A DNA stretch of 64,000 bases from positions 62,001 to 126,000 of the forward strand of contig NZ_DDHJ01000014.1 in assembly GCF_002338065.1 (NCBI RefSeq), written 5' to 3'. Shown piece after piece: positions 43,075 through 52,225 of the stretch; positions within the stretch are counted from its first letter, which is position 1, and each line of letters opens with the position of its first letter. The notes below the pieces were generated by a model. The model had not been told where the DNA came from and did not search any database. It saw only the letters and a program-made list of their open reading frames with translations. The position numbers and the translations under genes are program-made. This stretch comes from Pseudomonas sp. UBA1879. Lineage in GTDB: Bacteria; Pseudomonadota; Gammaproteobacteria; Pseudomonadales; Pseudomonadaceae.

Positions 43075-43689
43075 TTATTGCGCGAGCAACTGCTGCAACC
43101 GCGCCCGGTCCTGCGCGAACCCTTTGTCAGCCTGCTCCTTGGCAGCCTGATAACGCGCGATATCGTCATTGAGATGCTGTTGCTGATCGCGCGCGTCATT
43201 CATCTGATCGATGAGGCTCTGAGACACCGCTCGGCCAGCACGCTCCTGATCGGCCGCCTGGCTCTGAAGCGATACCTGCTGGTTCGCAAGCCCCTGGATA
43301 TTGCTACGCGCCACGGAGATAAGCGAATCCAGTTCAGCGAACTTACGCGTGCGAGCCCGATCGACGTCAGTCACGCTGCTGTATAGACGCATCAGTTGGG
43401 CATCCATCTCAGCCTGCGCCTTCGCGGCTTGCGCAGCGGCCTGGGCCTGACGGGCCTGCTCACCGGTGGGTGCAGGAGGGACGACCTGAATCACACGCCC
43501 ACGCATGTTCAAGACTTCATACCCTTTACCGGCGTACTCCGTAGGAACGCTTTGGCGGTCGATCACCGTCACACCGCGACTATCGATGTAGCGATAGAAC
43601 ACCATGCCGGGGGCGTCGTCGGCCTGCACGCTCGCGATACACCCCATCATCAGCAGCAACGAAAGTCCTACCGTGCCCAGTTTGAGCAT
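43075..43689 (-). CDS. DUF4124 domain exported protein with coiled coil
   Basis: The 204-residue protein has a signal peptide (MLKLGTVGLSLLLMMGCIASVQA). A DUF4124 segment follows (FYRYIDSRGVTVIDRQSVPTEYAGKGYEVLN), then a long Ala/Gln-rich coiled coil (about residues 75-200). Location should be the periplasm. DUF4124 proteins are common in proteobacteria, and their function is unknown. The start at 43689 begins the signal peptide. It lies 22 bp downstream of pyrE on the same strand. Confidence 0.85.
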   Translation of the reverse strand: MLKLGTVGLSLLLMMGCIASVQADDAPGMVFYRYIDSRGVTVIDRQSVPTEYAGKGYEVLNMRGRVIQVVPPAPTGEQARQAQAAAQAAKAQAEMDAQLMRLYSSVTDVDRARTRKFAELDSLISVARSNIQGLANQQVSLQSQAADQERAGRAVSQSLIDQMNDARDQQQHLNDDIARYQAAKEQADKGFAQDRARLQQLLAQ

Positions 43690-43711
43690 AACAACGCGAT
43701 CCCCTGACCCT

Positions 43712-44353
43712 TCAGATGCCGTACTGCGCCCGATACGCTTCCACAGCGGGCAAATGCTGCTTGAGTTGCGGATCGTCTGCCAGGAACTCAAGGACCTGAT
43801 TCAACGAAACGATGCTAACCACCGGAATGCCGAAATCACGCTCGACTTCCTGAATGGCGGAAAGCTCGCCGTTTCCACGCTCTTGCCGGTTCAATGCAAT
43901 CAACACGCCAGCAGCTGTCGCGCCCTGTGCCTGAATGATTTGCATGACTTCCCGAATCGCGGTGCCAGCAGTGATCACGTCATCGATGATCAGCACGTTG
44001 CCCGTCAATGGCGCGCCAACCAGCGTACCGCCTTCGCCATGGTCCTTGGCTTCCTTGCGGTTGAAACACCACGGTAGATCGAGATTGTGGCGATCGGCCA
44101 AGGCAACTGCAGTCGCGGCCGCCAAGGGGATACCTTTATAGGCAGGCCCGAACAGCACATCGAAGGAAATACCGCTTTCCACTACAGCCGCTGCGTAGAA
44201 CTTACCCAATTGGGCAAGTGCCGACCCGCTGTTGAAAAGACCTGCGTTGAAGAAGTAAGGACTGGTGCGCCCCGACTTCAACGTGAACTCACCGAAGCGC
44301 AAAACCCCGCGATCGATGGCAAAACGAATGAATTCGCGCTGATACGCTTGCAT
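43712..44353 (-). CDS. pyrE: Orotate phosphoribosyltransferase
   Basis: The 213-residue enzyme makes OMP from orotate and PRPP in pyrimidine synthesis. The PRPP loop NVLIIDDVITAGTAIRE and the catalytic flexible loop around FNRKEAKDHGEGG are intact. The start at 44353 gives MQAYQREFIRFAIDRGVL. It is divergent from crc, the standard pyrE-crc arrangement in pseudomonads. Confidence 0.97.
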   Translation of the reverse strand: MQAYQREFIRFAIDRGVLRFGEFTLKSGRTSPYFFNAGLFNSGSALAQLGKFYAAAVVESGISFDVLFGPAYKGIPLAAATAVALADRHNLDLPWCFNRKEAKDHGEGGTLVGAPLTGNVLIIDDVITAGTAIREVMQIIQAQGATAAGVLIALNRQERGNGELSAIQEVERDFGIPVVSIVSLNQVLEFLADDPQLKQHLPAVEAYRAQYGI

Positions 44354-44435
44354 GAAAAAAGCCCCGAATACCACGGATTTAGCTAATTAGGGAGAGCTCG
44401 GGTATCATACACGCACGTGATTTTTGGGGCCATTT

Positions 44436-45215
44436 ATGCGGATCATCAGTGTGAACGTTAATGGTATTCAGGCTGCAGTCGAGCGTGGGTTGCTCAGTTG
44501 GCTGCAAGCCCAGAATGCCGACGTCATCTGCCTTCAGGACACCCGTGCCTCCGCCTTTGAAATGGATGATCCAGCCTTCCAACTGGATGGCTACTTCCTG
44601 TATGCCCGCGATGCCGAAGTTCCTGCCCAGGGTGGCGTGGCACTTTACTCGCGACTGCAACCAAAGGCGGTGATCTACGGTTTGGGCTTTGAAACAGCCG
44701 ACCGTTACGGGCGTTACCTGCAAGCGGATTTCGATAAAGTCAGTATCGCAACTTTGCTGCTCCCGTCCGGGATGAACGGCGATGAAGACTTGAACCAGAA
44801 GTTCAAGCTCATGGACGACTTCGGCAAGTACCTGGACAAGCAGCGGCGTAAACGTCGCGAGTACATCTATTGTGGCTCGCTCTACGTCGCGCAGCAGAAA
44901 CTGGACATCAAGAACTGGCGAGACAGCCAACAGTCACCGGGCTTCCTGGCGCCGGAACGTGCCTGGATGGACGAGATTGTCGGCAACATGGGCTATGTCG
45001 ATGCCTTGCGCGAAGTCAGCCGTGAGAGCGACCAATACAGCTGGTGGCCCGATAACGAGCAGGCCGAGATGCTGAATCTGGGCTGGCGTTTCGACTATCA
45101 ATTGCTGACCCCGGGCCTGCGCCGTTTCGTACGCAGCGCACGCTTGCCGCGCCAGCCGCGTTTCTCGCAACACGCGCCGCTGATCGTGGACTACGACTGG
45201 ACGTTGACCATCTGA
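44436..45215 (+). CDS. crc: Crc, catabolite repression control protein
   Basis: The 259-residue protein has an exonuclease III/DNase I-like fold (MRIISVNVNGIQAAVERGLL, WRFDYQLLTPGL, FSQHAPLIVDYDW). In Pseudomonas it lacks nuclease activity and stabilises Hfq on A-rich target mRNAs to repress use of non-preferred carbon sources. The TATCAT element about 30 bases upstream is a -10 candidate. Targets of this system plausibly include transport and catabolic genes in this window. Confidence 0.97.
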   Translation: MRIISVNVNGIQAAVERGLLSWLQAQNADVICLQDTRASAFEMDDPAFQLDGYFLYARDAEVPAQGGVALYSRLQPKAVIYGLGFETADRYGRYLQADFDKVSIATLLLPSGMNGDEDLNQKFKLMDDFGKYLDKQRRKRREYIYCGSLYVAQQKLDIKNWRDSQQSPGFLAPERAWMDEIVGNMGYVDALREVSRESDQYSWWPDNEQAEMLNLGWRFDYQLLTPGLRRFVRSARLPRQPRFSQHAPLIVDYDWTLTI

Positions 45216-45228
45216 CGTCCAGTTGCTC

Positions 45229-45256
45229 AAAAAAAGCCGACGTGAAGTCGGCTTTT
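45229..45256 (+). terminator. Rho-independent terminator after crc
   Basis: A 7-bp stem AGCCGAC/GTCGGCT with a GTGAA loop is followed by a T-rich stretch, 14 bases after the crc stop codon. Confidence 0.85.
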
Positions 45257-45292
45257 AATTGGCTCGCATCTGGGCCCGCGCGGATAACTTCT

Positions 45293-45380
45293 ATGGGAGC
45301 CGGCTGGCTGGCGAATACGGTGTGCCATTCACCGTTGAGGTGTCTGACCTGACCCCTTCGCCAGCAAGCCGGCTCCCACG
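45293..45380. repeat. REPIN-like inverted repeat, family C
   Basis: The arms ATGGGAGCCGGCTGGCTGGC and CGCCAGCAAGCCGGCTCCCA are distinct in sequence from families A and B. They lie between crc and the broken DUF4870 gene. Confidence 0.85.
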
Positions 45381-45400
45381 CGAGTGCGCACGCGTCCAGG

Positions 45401-45769
45401 CTACTTGATCAACCGCAAGGTAAACGGATAGCGATAGGCAATCCCGTCATTGGCCTTGATCCCCGCGATGATCGTCAGCACCAATGCCCCAATTCCCACC
45501 AGCATCAATAGCGGAAAGCCGATAACGATCACCATCAGCAGGAAGCAGATCATTGCCGCAATGGCGACGGTGATCTGAAAGTTGAGCGCTTCCTTGCCTT
45601 GGCTGTCGATGAACGGGTCCGTTTCCTTCTTCAGCTGCTAGACAATCAGTGGGCCCAGCAAGTTACCGAAGGGGAAAATCAAGCCGATAAACGCCGCGAA
45701 GTGGCAAATCATGGCCCACTGACGGACTTCCTTGCCTGGCGTATTCAACGGCGTTTGGTCGATCATCAT
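45401..45769 (-). pseudogene. DUF4870 membrane protein interrupted by in-frame TAG
   Basis: The reading frame from the ATG at 45769 (AGGGA upstream) gives DQTPLNTPGKEVRQWAMICH, then FAAFIGLIFPFGNLLGPLIV. A TAG at 45638-45640 (codon 44) then stops it. The frame continues cleanly to 45401 with QLKKETDPFIDSQGKEALNF, two further hydrophobic helices and the conserved tail YRYPFTLRLIK. In intact relatives the codon is tryptophan (LIVWQLKK), so a single TGG to TAG change explains the break. The otherwise perfect frame implies a recent lesion, read-through, or a sequencing error. Confidence 0.85.
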
Positions 45770-45815
45770 GCGTTCCCTGTTCTGACGGTTATGGGGCAAG
45801 CGACTCAGCGGGCAA

Positions 45816-46538
45816 TCAGTCTGCCAACGCTGCTTTTTGCAATTCGAAAATTTCGTTCATGCCTTTCTGGGCCAACGCCAGCATGGCGTTCAGGTCTTCA
45901 GGCTGGAACGGCGCGCCTTCGGCAGTGCCTTGAACTTCGATAAAGCCGCCTGCGCTGGTCATGACCACGTTCAGATCGGTTTCGGCGGCGGAATCTTCCA
46001 GATAGTCCAGATCCAGCACCGGCTCGCCCTGATACATGCCGACGGAAACCGCAGCGATCATTTGCTTCAGCGGGTCGCCTCCTTTGAGACCACCGCGCTT
46101 CTTGATGGTTTTCAACGCATCGACCAACGCGACCATGGCACCGGTGATGGACGCGGTGCGCGTGCCGCCGTCTGCCTGAATCACATCGCAGTCCACGTAC
46201 AGCGTGATGTCGCCCAGCTTGGACATGTCTAGCGCGGCACGCAGTGAACGGCCGATCAGGCGCTGAATTTCCAGGGTGCGACCGCCTTGCTTGCCTTTGC
46301 TCGCTTCGCGCTGGTTACGCTCGCCGGTCGAACGCGGCAGCATGCCGTATTCAGCCGTCAGCCAGCCTTGGCCCTGACCTTTGAGAAAACGCGGTACGCC
46401 GTTCTCGACGCTAACGGTGCAGATCACCTTGGTGTCGCCGAACTCGACCAGCACAGAACCCTCGGCGTGCTTGGTGTAGTTGCGGGTGATGCGGATCGAG
46501 CGGAGCTGATCGGCAACGCGACCACTTGGACGTTTCAT
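45816..46538 (-). CDS. rph: Ribonuclease PH
   Basis: The 240-residue phosphorolytic 3'-5' exonuclease trims tRNA 3' ends. Family landmarks are MKRPSGRVADQLRSIRITRN, the RNA-binding GMLPRSTGERNQRE and the phosphate/metal site in LYVDCDVIQADGGTRTASI. The start at 46538 is used rather than the long upstream frame. It is divergent from yicC, the usual arrangement. Confidence 0.97.
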   Translation of the reverse strand: MKRPSGRVADQLRSIRITRNYTKHAEGSVLVEFGDTKVICTVSVENGVPRFLKGQGQGWLTAEYGMLPRSTGERNQREASKGKQGGRTLEIQRLIGRSLRAALDMSKLGDITLYVDCDVIQADGGTRTASITGAMVALVDALKTIKKRGGLKGGDPLKQMIAAVSVGMYQGEPVLDLDYLEDSAAETDLNVVMTSAGGFIEVQGTAEGAPFQPEDLNAMLALAQKGMNEIFELQKAALAD

Positions 46539-46824
46539 CTGGGATACCTGTACTGGGACGGAAAACTGACGTGCATTATAGGGGCGCTCGCCCTGCCTTG
46601 GGACACCTTGTAACGTTTCAATGAGCGCGACCGCGCCCCGGGGGTTATAGAAAGGCGCTGTACGACAGCGAAACGGCGACATTTTCCCGCGACTTTGACA
46701 ACGCCACATTTGGGCGCGCCCCCGCTCTGAGCTACAATCCTGCGCCTTTATAGCCTGTCGTTTCTTCACGACCCCCTCGGGCGGCACATCGCCCCGTACG
46801 CCTGACTTGTTAGAGGTATTTCCC
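46539..46824. other. Intergenic region between divergent rph and yicC
   Basis: This is a 286-bp region. A TACAAT -10-like hexamer at 46733-46738, with TTGGGC 17 bases upstream (46710-46715), is a weak promoter candidate for yicC-gmk. Nothing else is supported here. Confidence 0.45.
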
Positions 46825-47688
46825 ATGGTGCACAGCATGACGGCTTTCGCCCGTGCCGAACGAGCCGGCACTCAAGGCACGCTGAGCTGGGAACTGCGCT
46901 CGGTCAATCATCGTTATCTCGAACCTCATTTGCGCCTGCCGGAGGCCTTCCGAGACTTGGAGGGGGCTGTGCGAGAAGCACTGCGCCAAGGCCTCTCTCG
47001 TGGCAAGGTCGAATGCACCCTGCGTTTTACCGAAGAAAACGCTGGCAAGCCGTTGCAGGTCAATCGCGAACGCGCCAGCCAATTGGTGGCCGCTGCCGAA
47101 ACCGTCGCCAGTCTGATCAAACAACCGGCGGCGCTGAATCCGCTGGAAGTGCTGGCCTGGCCCGGCGTGCTGGTGGCCGATGCCGCCGACCCGCAAGCCC
47201 TCAACCATGACGCGCTGGCGCTGTTCAACGAAGCGCTGGACGAATTGAAAGCAGGCCGCGCCCGCGAAGGTGCCGATCTGGCCAAACTTCTCGACGAACG
47301 GCTGACATTGATCAAGACCGAAGTCGCTACCCTGCGCACCCTCGTGCCCCAGATGCTCGCCGCTCAACGCCAGAAGGTGCTTGATCGCTTCGCGGACATG
47401 AAAGCCGAGCTCGATCCGCAGCGCCTTGAGCAAGAGATGGTGCTGCTCGCGCAGAAGAGTGACGTCGCTGAAGAGCTGGACCGCCTGAGCACTCACGTCA
47501 CCGAGGTGCGGCGGGTGCTCAAGGCCGGCGGACAAGCCGGGCGTCGGTTGGACTTTCTGATGCAGGAGCTCAACCGCGAAGCCAACACACTGGGCTCCAA
47601 AGCCTTCGATCCTCGTAGCACACAAGCCGCGGTCAACCTGAAGGTGTTGATCGAGCAGATGCGCGAACAAGTGCAGAACATTGAGTAA
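46825..47688 (+). CDS. YicC family endoribonuclease
   Basis: The 287-residue protein reads MVHSMTAFARAERAGTQGTL at the N-terminus and ends in the conserved helical DUF1732 domain with RRLDFLMQELNREANTLGSK. E. coli YicC is a metal-dependent endoribonuclease implicated in sRNA turnover. A GAGG site precedes the ATG at 46825. The gene is adjacent to gmk (13-bp gap), a widely conserved pair. Confidence 0.94.
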   Translation: MVHSMTAFARAERAGTQGTLSWELRSVNHRYLEPHLRLPEAFRDLEGAVREALRQGLSRGKVECTLRFTEENAGKPLQVNRERASQLVAAAETVASLIKQPAALNPLEVLAWPGVLVADAADPQALNHDALALFNEALDELKAGRAREGADLAKLLDERLTLIKTEVATLRTLVPQMLAAQRQKVLDRFADMKAELDPQRLEQEMVLLAQKSDVAEELDRLSTHVTEVRRVLKAGGQAGRRLDFLMQELNREANTLGSKAFDPRSTQAAVNLKVLIEQMREQVQNIE

Positions 47689-47701
47689 GGCCAAACACGA
47701 C

Positions 47702-48322
47702 ATGACCCACAGCACCGGCACTCTCTACATCGTTTCCGCCCCCTCGGGCGCGGGCAAGACCAGCCTGGTTAAAGCCCTGATCGATGCCCAGCCACACATT
47801 CGCGTCTCTGTTTCCCACACCACGCGGGCCATGCGCCCAGGTGAAGTGGATGGGGTGAACTACCACTTCGTCGATCGCGCCGAATTCGTGCGGATGATCG
47901 AACACGGTGATTTCCTCGAACAGGCAGAAGTGTTCGGCAACCTGTACGGCACGTCGCAGAGCCGTCTCCAGCAAACGCTGGACGAAGGTCACGACCTGAT
48001 CCTCGAAATCGACTGGCAGGGCGCCGAACAGGTGCGCAAGCTGATGCCTCACGCCCGCTCGATCTTTATTCTGCCGCCAACCCAGCAGGCGCTGCGCCAG
48101 CGTCTGACCAATCGCGGGCAGGACAGCGACGACATCATCGAAGGTCGCATGCGTGAAGCGGTCAGCGAGATGAGTCACTACGTCGAGTACGACTACATCG
48201 TCATCAACGACGATTTCGCCACGGCACTGGAAGACCTCAAGGCGATTTTCCGCACCAACCTGCTGAGCCAGGAGCATCAGCAGCAGCGCCATGCCGAGCT
48301 GCTGTCGCAACTGCTTGCGTGA
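47702..48322 (+). CDS. gmk: Guanylate kinase
   Basis: The 206-residue enzyme phosphorylates GMP to GDP. P-loop APSGAGKTSLVKAL and GMP-binding SHTTRAMRPGEVDGVNYHF are intact. The ATG at 47702 fits the family, with AAGG upstream. Directly downstream of yicC. With rpoZ and spoT nearby, this is the guanine-nucleotide and stringent-response neighbourhood. Confidence 0.97.
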   Translation: MTHSTGTLYIVSAPSGAGKTSLVKALIDAQPHIRVSVSHTTRAMRPGEVDGVNYHFVDRAEFVRMIEHGDFLEQAEVFGNLYGTSQSRLQQTLDEGHDLILEIDWQGAEQVRKLMPHARSIFILPPTQQALRQRLTNRGQDSDDIIEGRMREAVSEMSHYVEYDYIVINDDFATALEDLKAIFRTNLLSQEHQQQRHAELLSQLLA

Positions 48323-48330
48323 AATAAGCC

Positions 48331-48417
48331 TGTAGGAGTGAGCTCGCACGCGAGGCGTCAGACCGGACACCACCATGGATCTGACAAACCGCTATCGCGA
48401 GCAAGCTCACTCCTACA
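48331..48417. repeat. REPIN-like inverted repeat, family A
   Basis: The arms TGTAGGAGTGAGCTCGCACG and CGAGCAAGCTCACTCCTACA flank a short spacer. It starts 9 bases after the gmk stop and sits between gmk and rpoZ. Confidence 0.83.
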
Positions 48418-48562
48418 CCGTTCATGCCCGACGCGCTGCAACCCATGAAAACCGACCGCTCGTGGCGTGCCGCTTGAAGCTTGCGACTGTCCGCTTGTAA
48501 ACTACCGAGTCCGCTCGCCCATCCGGGCACCGCGCATACCGCATTTGCTACGAGGAATACCC

Positions 48563-48826
48563 ATGGCCCGCGTGACCGTTGAAGACTGCCTGGAACATGT
48601 AGATAACCGCTTTGAGCTGGTCATGCTCGCCACCAAACGCTCGCGTCAACTGGCGACCGGCGGCAAAGAGCCAAAGCTGGCCTGGGAAAACGACAAGCCT
48701 ACCGTTGTTGCCCTGCGCGAAATCGCAGCCGGCCTGATGGATTACACCGTCATTGCAGAAGCTGAAATCGTTGAAGATGAACCACTGTTCGCCGCGTTCG
48801 AGGACGAGTCCAGCGAGGCCGTCTAA
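48563..48826 (+). CDS. rpoZ: RNA polymerase omega subunit
   Basis: The 87-residue protein reads MARVTVEDCLEHVDNRFELV then MLATKRSRQLATGG, the universal omega N-terminus. It assists assembly of the beta-prime subunit and forms part of a ppGpp site. GAGGA precedes the ATG. It lies 60 bp before spoT, the conserved rpoZ-spoT operon. Confidence 0.97.
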   Translation: MARVTVEDCLEHVDNRFELVMLATKRSRQLATGGKEPKLAWENDKPTVVALREIAAGLMDYTVIAEAEIVEDEPLFAAFEDESSEAV

Positions 48827-48886
48827 GCCTATGCCCGGTCGACGTAGCAAGGCGCAGGGTCACTTTCTTCGGCAAGGGTGTTTCTC

Positions 48887-50995
48887 ATGCCGAGCATAGA
48901 CGCCCTCGCCGATCGCCTGTCGACCTACCTCGGCACTGACCAGGTCAACCTGGTTCGCCGAGCGTATTTCTACGCCGAACAAGCCCACGACGGTCAACGC
49001 CGTCGCAGCGGCGAAGCCTACGTCACGCACCCGCTGGCGGTGGCCAATATTCTGGCCGACATGCACATGGACCATCAGAGTCTGATGGCTGCAATGCTGC
49101 ATGACGTGATCGAAGACACCGGTATCGCCAAAGAAGCGCTCTGTGCGCAATTCGGCGAAACCGTGGCCGAACTGGTCGATGGGGTCAGCAAGCTGACCCA
49201 GATGAACTTCGAGACCAAAGCCGAGGCGCAAGCTGAAAACTTCCAGAAAATGGCCATGGCCATGGCCCGCGACATTCGCGTGATTCTGGTCAAGCTCGCC
49301 GACCGCCTTCATAACATGCGCACCCTGGAAGTGCTGTCCGGCGAAAAACGCCGACGCATCGCCAAGGAAACCCTCGAAATCTATGCCCCCATCGCCAACC
49401 GCCTTGGCATGCACAGCGTGCGTATCGAATTCGAGGACCTGGGCTTCAAGGCCATGTACCCCATGCGCTCCTCGCGCATCGGCCAGGCCGTCAAACGCGC
49501 GCGCGGCAATCGCAAAGAGCTGGTCAACAAGATCGAAGAGTCACTGGCGCACTGCCTGGCGGTTGACGGCATCGAAGGCGAAGTCAGCGGTCGGCAGAAG
49601 CACCTCTACGGCATCTACAAAAAAATGCGCGGCAAACGCCGGGCGTTCAACGAGATCATGGACGTCTACGCGTTCAGGATCATCGTCGATAAGGTAGACA
49701 CCTGCTATCGCGTGTTAGGCGCTGTACATAATTTGTACAAACCACTGCCGGGCCGATTCAAGGATTACATCGCGATCCCCAAAGCCAATGGCTATCAGTC
49801 GCTGCACACCACGTTGTTCGGTATGCATGGCGTGCCCATCGAAATCCAAATCCGTACCCGCGAAATGGAGGAGATGGCCAACAACGGCATCGCAGCGCAT
49901 TGGCTATACAAATCATCGGGCGACGAGCAGCCGAAAGGCACTCACGCACGCGCACGTCAGTGGGTCAAAGGCGTGCTGGAAATGCAGCAACGTGCGGGCA
50001 ACTCGCTGGAATTCATCGAAAGCGTGAAGATCGACCTGTTCCCGGACGAAGTTTACGTGTTCACGCCCAAAGGCCGGATCATGGAGCTGCCGAAGGGCTC
50101 CACGGCAGTCGACTTTGCTTATGCGGTGCATACCGACGTGGGCAACAGCTGCATCGCCTGTCGGATCAATCGTCGTCTTGCACCGCTGTCGGAGCCGTTG
50201 CAAAGCGGGTCAACTGTCGAGATCGTCAGCGCACCGGGGGCACGTCCAAATCCGGCCTGGCTGAATTTCGTGGTCACCGGCAAAGCCCGTACACATATCC
50301 GCCACGCCCTCAAACTGCAACGTCGCTCCGAGTCCATCAGCCTGGGCGAACGTCTGCTCAACAAGGTGCTCAACGGATTCGACAGCACGCTGGACAAGAT
50401 TCCGAATGAGCGCTTGCAACTGATCCTGGCCGAATACCGGGTCGAGGTCATCGAAGACCTCCTCGAAGACATCGGTCTGGGCAATCGTATGGCTTACGTT
50501 GTCGCCCGTCGTTTGCTGGCAAGTGAAGGTGAAGAACTGCCGAGCGCCGAAGGGCCGCTGGCAATTCGCGGTACCGAAGGCCTCGTGCTCAGCTATGCCA
50601 AGTGCTGTACCCCGATTCCGGGAGATCCGATCGTGGGTCACCTGTCAGCGGGCAAAGGCATGGTCGTGCACTTGGACAACTGCCGCAACATCAGTGAAAT
50701 CCGCCACAACTCGGAAAAATGCATCCAGCTTTCCTGGGCCAAGGACGTCACCGGCGAATTCAATGTCGAGCTGCGGGTCGAGCTGGAACATCAGCGCGGG
50801 CTCATCGCCCTGCTGGCCAGCAGCGTCAACGCCGCCGACGGCAACATCGAGAAAATCAGCATGGACGAACGCGATGGTCGCATCAGCGTGGTCCAACTGG
50901 TGGTCAGCGTGCACGACCGCGTGCATCTGGCCCGAGTGATCAAGAAACTGCGCGCCCTGACCGGGGTGATCCGCATCACCCGCATGCGCGCGTAG
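48887..50995 (+). CDS. spoT: SpoT, bifunctional (p)ppGpp synthetase/hydrolase
   Basis: The 702-residue protein has an N-terminal HD hydrolase (THPLAVANILADMHMDH and MLHDVIEDT), a RelA/SpoT synthetase domain (YAFRIIVDKVDTCYRVLG, GRFKDYIAIPKANGYQSLHT), a TGS domain (VYVFTPKGRIMELPKGSTAVDFAYAVH), a zinc-finger region with YAKCCTPIPGD and a C-terminal ACT domain. Both catalytic domains look complete. It degrades and makes the alarmone in response to nutrient limitation. The ATG at 48887 is used. Confidence 0.97.
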   Translation: MPSIDALADRLSTYLGTDQVNLVRRAYFYAEQAHDGQRRRSGEAYVTHPLAVANILADMHMDHQSLMAAMLHDVIEDTGIAKEALCAQFGETVAELVDGVSKLTQMNFETKAEAQAENFQKMAMAMARDIRVILVKLADRLHNMRTLEVLSGEKRRRIAKETLEIYAPIANRLGMHSVRIEFEDLGFKAMYPMRSSRIGQAVKRARGNRKELVNKIEESLAHCLAVDGIEGEVSGRQKHLYGIYKKMRGKRRAFNEIMDVYAFRIIVDKVDTCYRVLGAVHNLYKPLPGRFKDYIAIPKANGYQSLHTTLFGMHGVPIEIQIRTREMEEMANNGIAAHWLYKSSGDEQPKGTHARARQWVKGVLEMQQRAGNSLEFIESVKIDLFPDEVYVFTPKGRIMELPKGSTAVDFAYAVHTDVGNSCIACRINRRLAPLSEPLQSGSTVEIVSAPGARPNPAWLNFVVTGKARTHIRHALKLQRRSESISLGERLLNKVLNGFDSTLDKIPNERLQLILAEYRVEVIEDLLEDIGLGNRMAYVVARRLLASEGEELPSAEGPLAIRGTEGLVLSYAKCCTPIPGDPIVGHLSAGKGMVVHLDNCRNISEIRHNSEKCIQLSWAKDVTGEFNVELRVELEHQRGLIALLASSVNAADGNIEKISMDERDGRISVVQLVVSVHDRVHLARVIKKLRALTGVIRITRMRA

Positions 50996-51018
50996 CCAAC
51001 TGCCAACAGGAGTTTTTC

Positions 51019-51399
51019 ATGAGCAAGACCGTTATCTCCAGCGACAAGGCCCCTGCCGCTATCGGCACGTATTCTCAGGCGATCAAAGCTGGCAATACCG
51101 TCTACATGTCCGGCCAGATTCCTCTGGACCCTAAGACCATGGAACTGGTCGAGGGCTTCGAAGCCCAGACCGTTCAAGTCTTCGAAAACCTGAAGGCCGT
51201 GGCTGAAGCAGCGGGCGGCTCGTTCAAGGACATCGTCAAGCTGAACATCTTCCTGACGGACCTGAGCCACTTTGCCAAGGTCAACGAAATCATGGGCAAA
51301 TACTTCGAACAACCCTATCCGGCACGCGCCGCGATTGGCGTAGCGGCCCTGCCACGTGGCGCCCAGGTCGAAATGGACGCGGTGTTGGTCATCGAGTAA
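51019..51399 (+). CDS. ridA: RidA, 2-iminobutanoate/2-iminopropanoate deaminase
   Basis: The 126-residue protein has the canonical RidA sequence: APAAIGTYSQAIKAGNTVYM, SGQIPLDP and the catalytic arginine in YPARAAIGVAALPRGAQVEMD. It clears reactive enamine/imine intermediates. CAGGAG precedes the ATG. It follows spoT by 23 bp. A second RidA-family member lies in the dad operon. Confidence 0.96.
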   Translation: MSKTVISSDKAPAAIGTYSQAIKAGNTVYMSGQIPLDPKTMELVEGFEAQTVQVFENLKAVAEAAGGSFKDIVKLNIFLTDLSHFAKVNEIMGKYFEQPYPARAAIGVAALPRGAQVEMDAVLVIE

Positions 51400-51457
51400 A
51401 TCCCTGCGGGGCGTTTCTCGCTCCGCCACCCCATTCAAGCAAAGGAAGGACTCCGCT

Positions 51458-52201
51458 ATGCGTATGCGCGTTGCGTTCGCTTTCTCGCTGCTGGCCGCAA
51501 TGCTGAGCGGTTGCGCCGGCCACTCCAACAAAACCCCTGACGGCGTATGGATCAATCAGGCGGCCATTGATGCCGCCGCCGAAGGTGGAAATCTGCGCCA
51601 GTCGCTGCTGGCTTATGGGCCGACGCTGGAGTGGAATATCAACACTGCGGCGGGTCAGGCGACGTCCTATAACGGTTTCGAACTGACCGAGGGCAAAGTG
51701 GCCAAAGACCCGAAAGGCGACTGGAAGGTCAACGTCTACGGCAGCGCTTCGGACGACTTGAAGCTGAAGGGCGATGAGCTGGTGAAGGCCGCCAATGATT
51801 CCGGTCCTGAGCAGCACTTTCGCGCTCCGAAAGAAGCCGCTCCGGCTGGCGCGCAACCTGGGACAAGCTTTGAACGCGCGCTTTATACCGCCTATCTGGG
51901 CGGCAAATGGACCATCGTCAATGGTGACGGCCAAGGCAGCGTCGTTGAATTCGCCCCCGACGGAACGGTGAGCGGATTACCGGGCAATGACCGTTACGCG
52001 CTGTGCCTGGCAGGCGATTGTGCGGCCATGAGCGGCGAATACGACAGCATGTGGCTGGAAAAGAACGAGCGCGGCAACCCATGGGTATTCGTGCGCCAGG
52101 GTAAACAGCTGGAGATCTTCCAGGCCGTTAACAATGCTCAGCCCACAGAAATGCCGGACCTCCGTCCAGGCGAGAGGCGTTGGGTGCTCGAGAAGAATTG
52201 A
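51458..52201 (+). CDS. Predicted outer-membrane lipoprotein
   Basis: The 247-residue protein has a lipoprotein signal (MRMRVAFAFSLLAAMLSGCA, lipobox LSGC, Cys at residue 19). The mature part contains lipocalin-like or DUF-type short strands (GVWINQAAIDAAAEGGNLRQ and LEWNINTAAGQATSYNGFEL). AAGGAAGGA precedes the ATG. I do not recognise the family by name. It follows ridA by 58 bp and ends just before a REPIN. Confidence 0.82.
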   Translation: MRMRVAFAFSLLAAMLSGCAGHSNKTPDGVWINQAAIDAAAEGGNLRQSLLAYGPTLEWNINTAAGQATSYNGFELTEGKVAKDPKGDWKVNVYGSASDDLKLKGDELVKAANDSGPEQHFRAPKEAAPAGAQPGTSFERALYTAYLGGKWTIVNGDGQGSVVEFAPDGTVSGLPGNDRYALCLAGDCAAMSGEYDSMWLEKNERGNPWVFVRQGKQLEIFQAVNNAQPTEMPDLRPGERRWVLEKN

Positions 52202-52225
52202 TCCCCATTGCTAAGCCGTATCTCT

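Noticed and set aside
45638..45640. In-frame TAG in the DUF4870 gene considered as pyrrolysine
   Set aside because: Pyrrolysine use is not expected in Pseudomonas, and relatives have tryptophan at this position.
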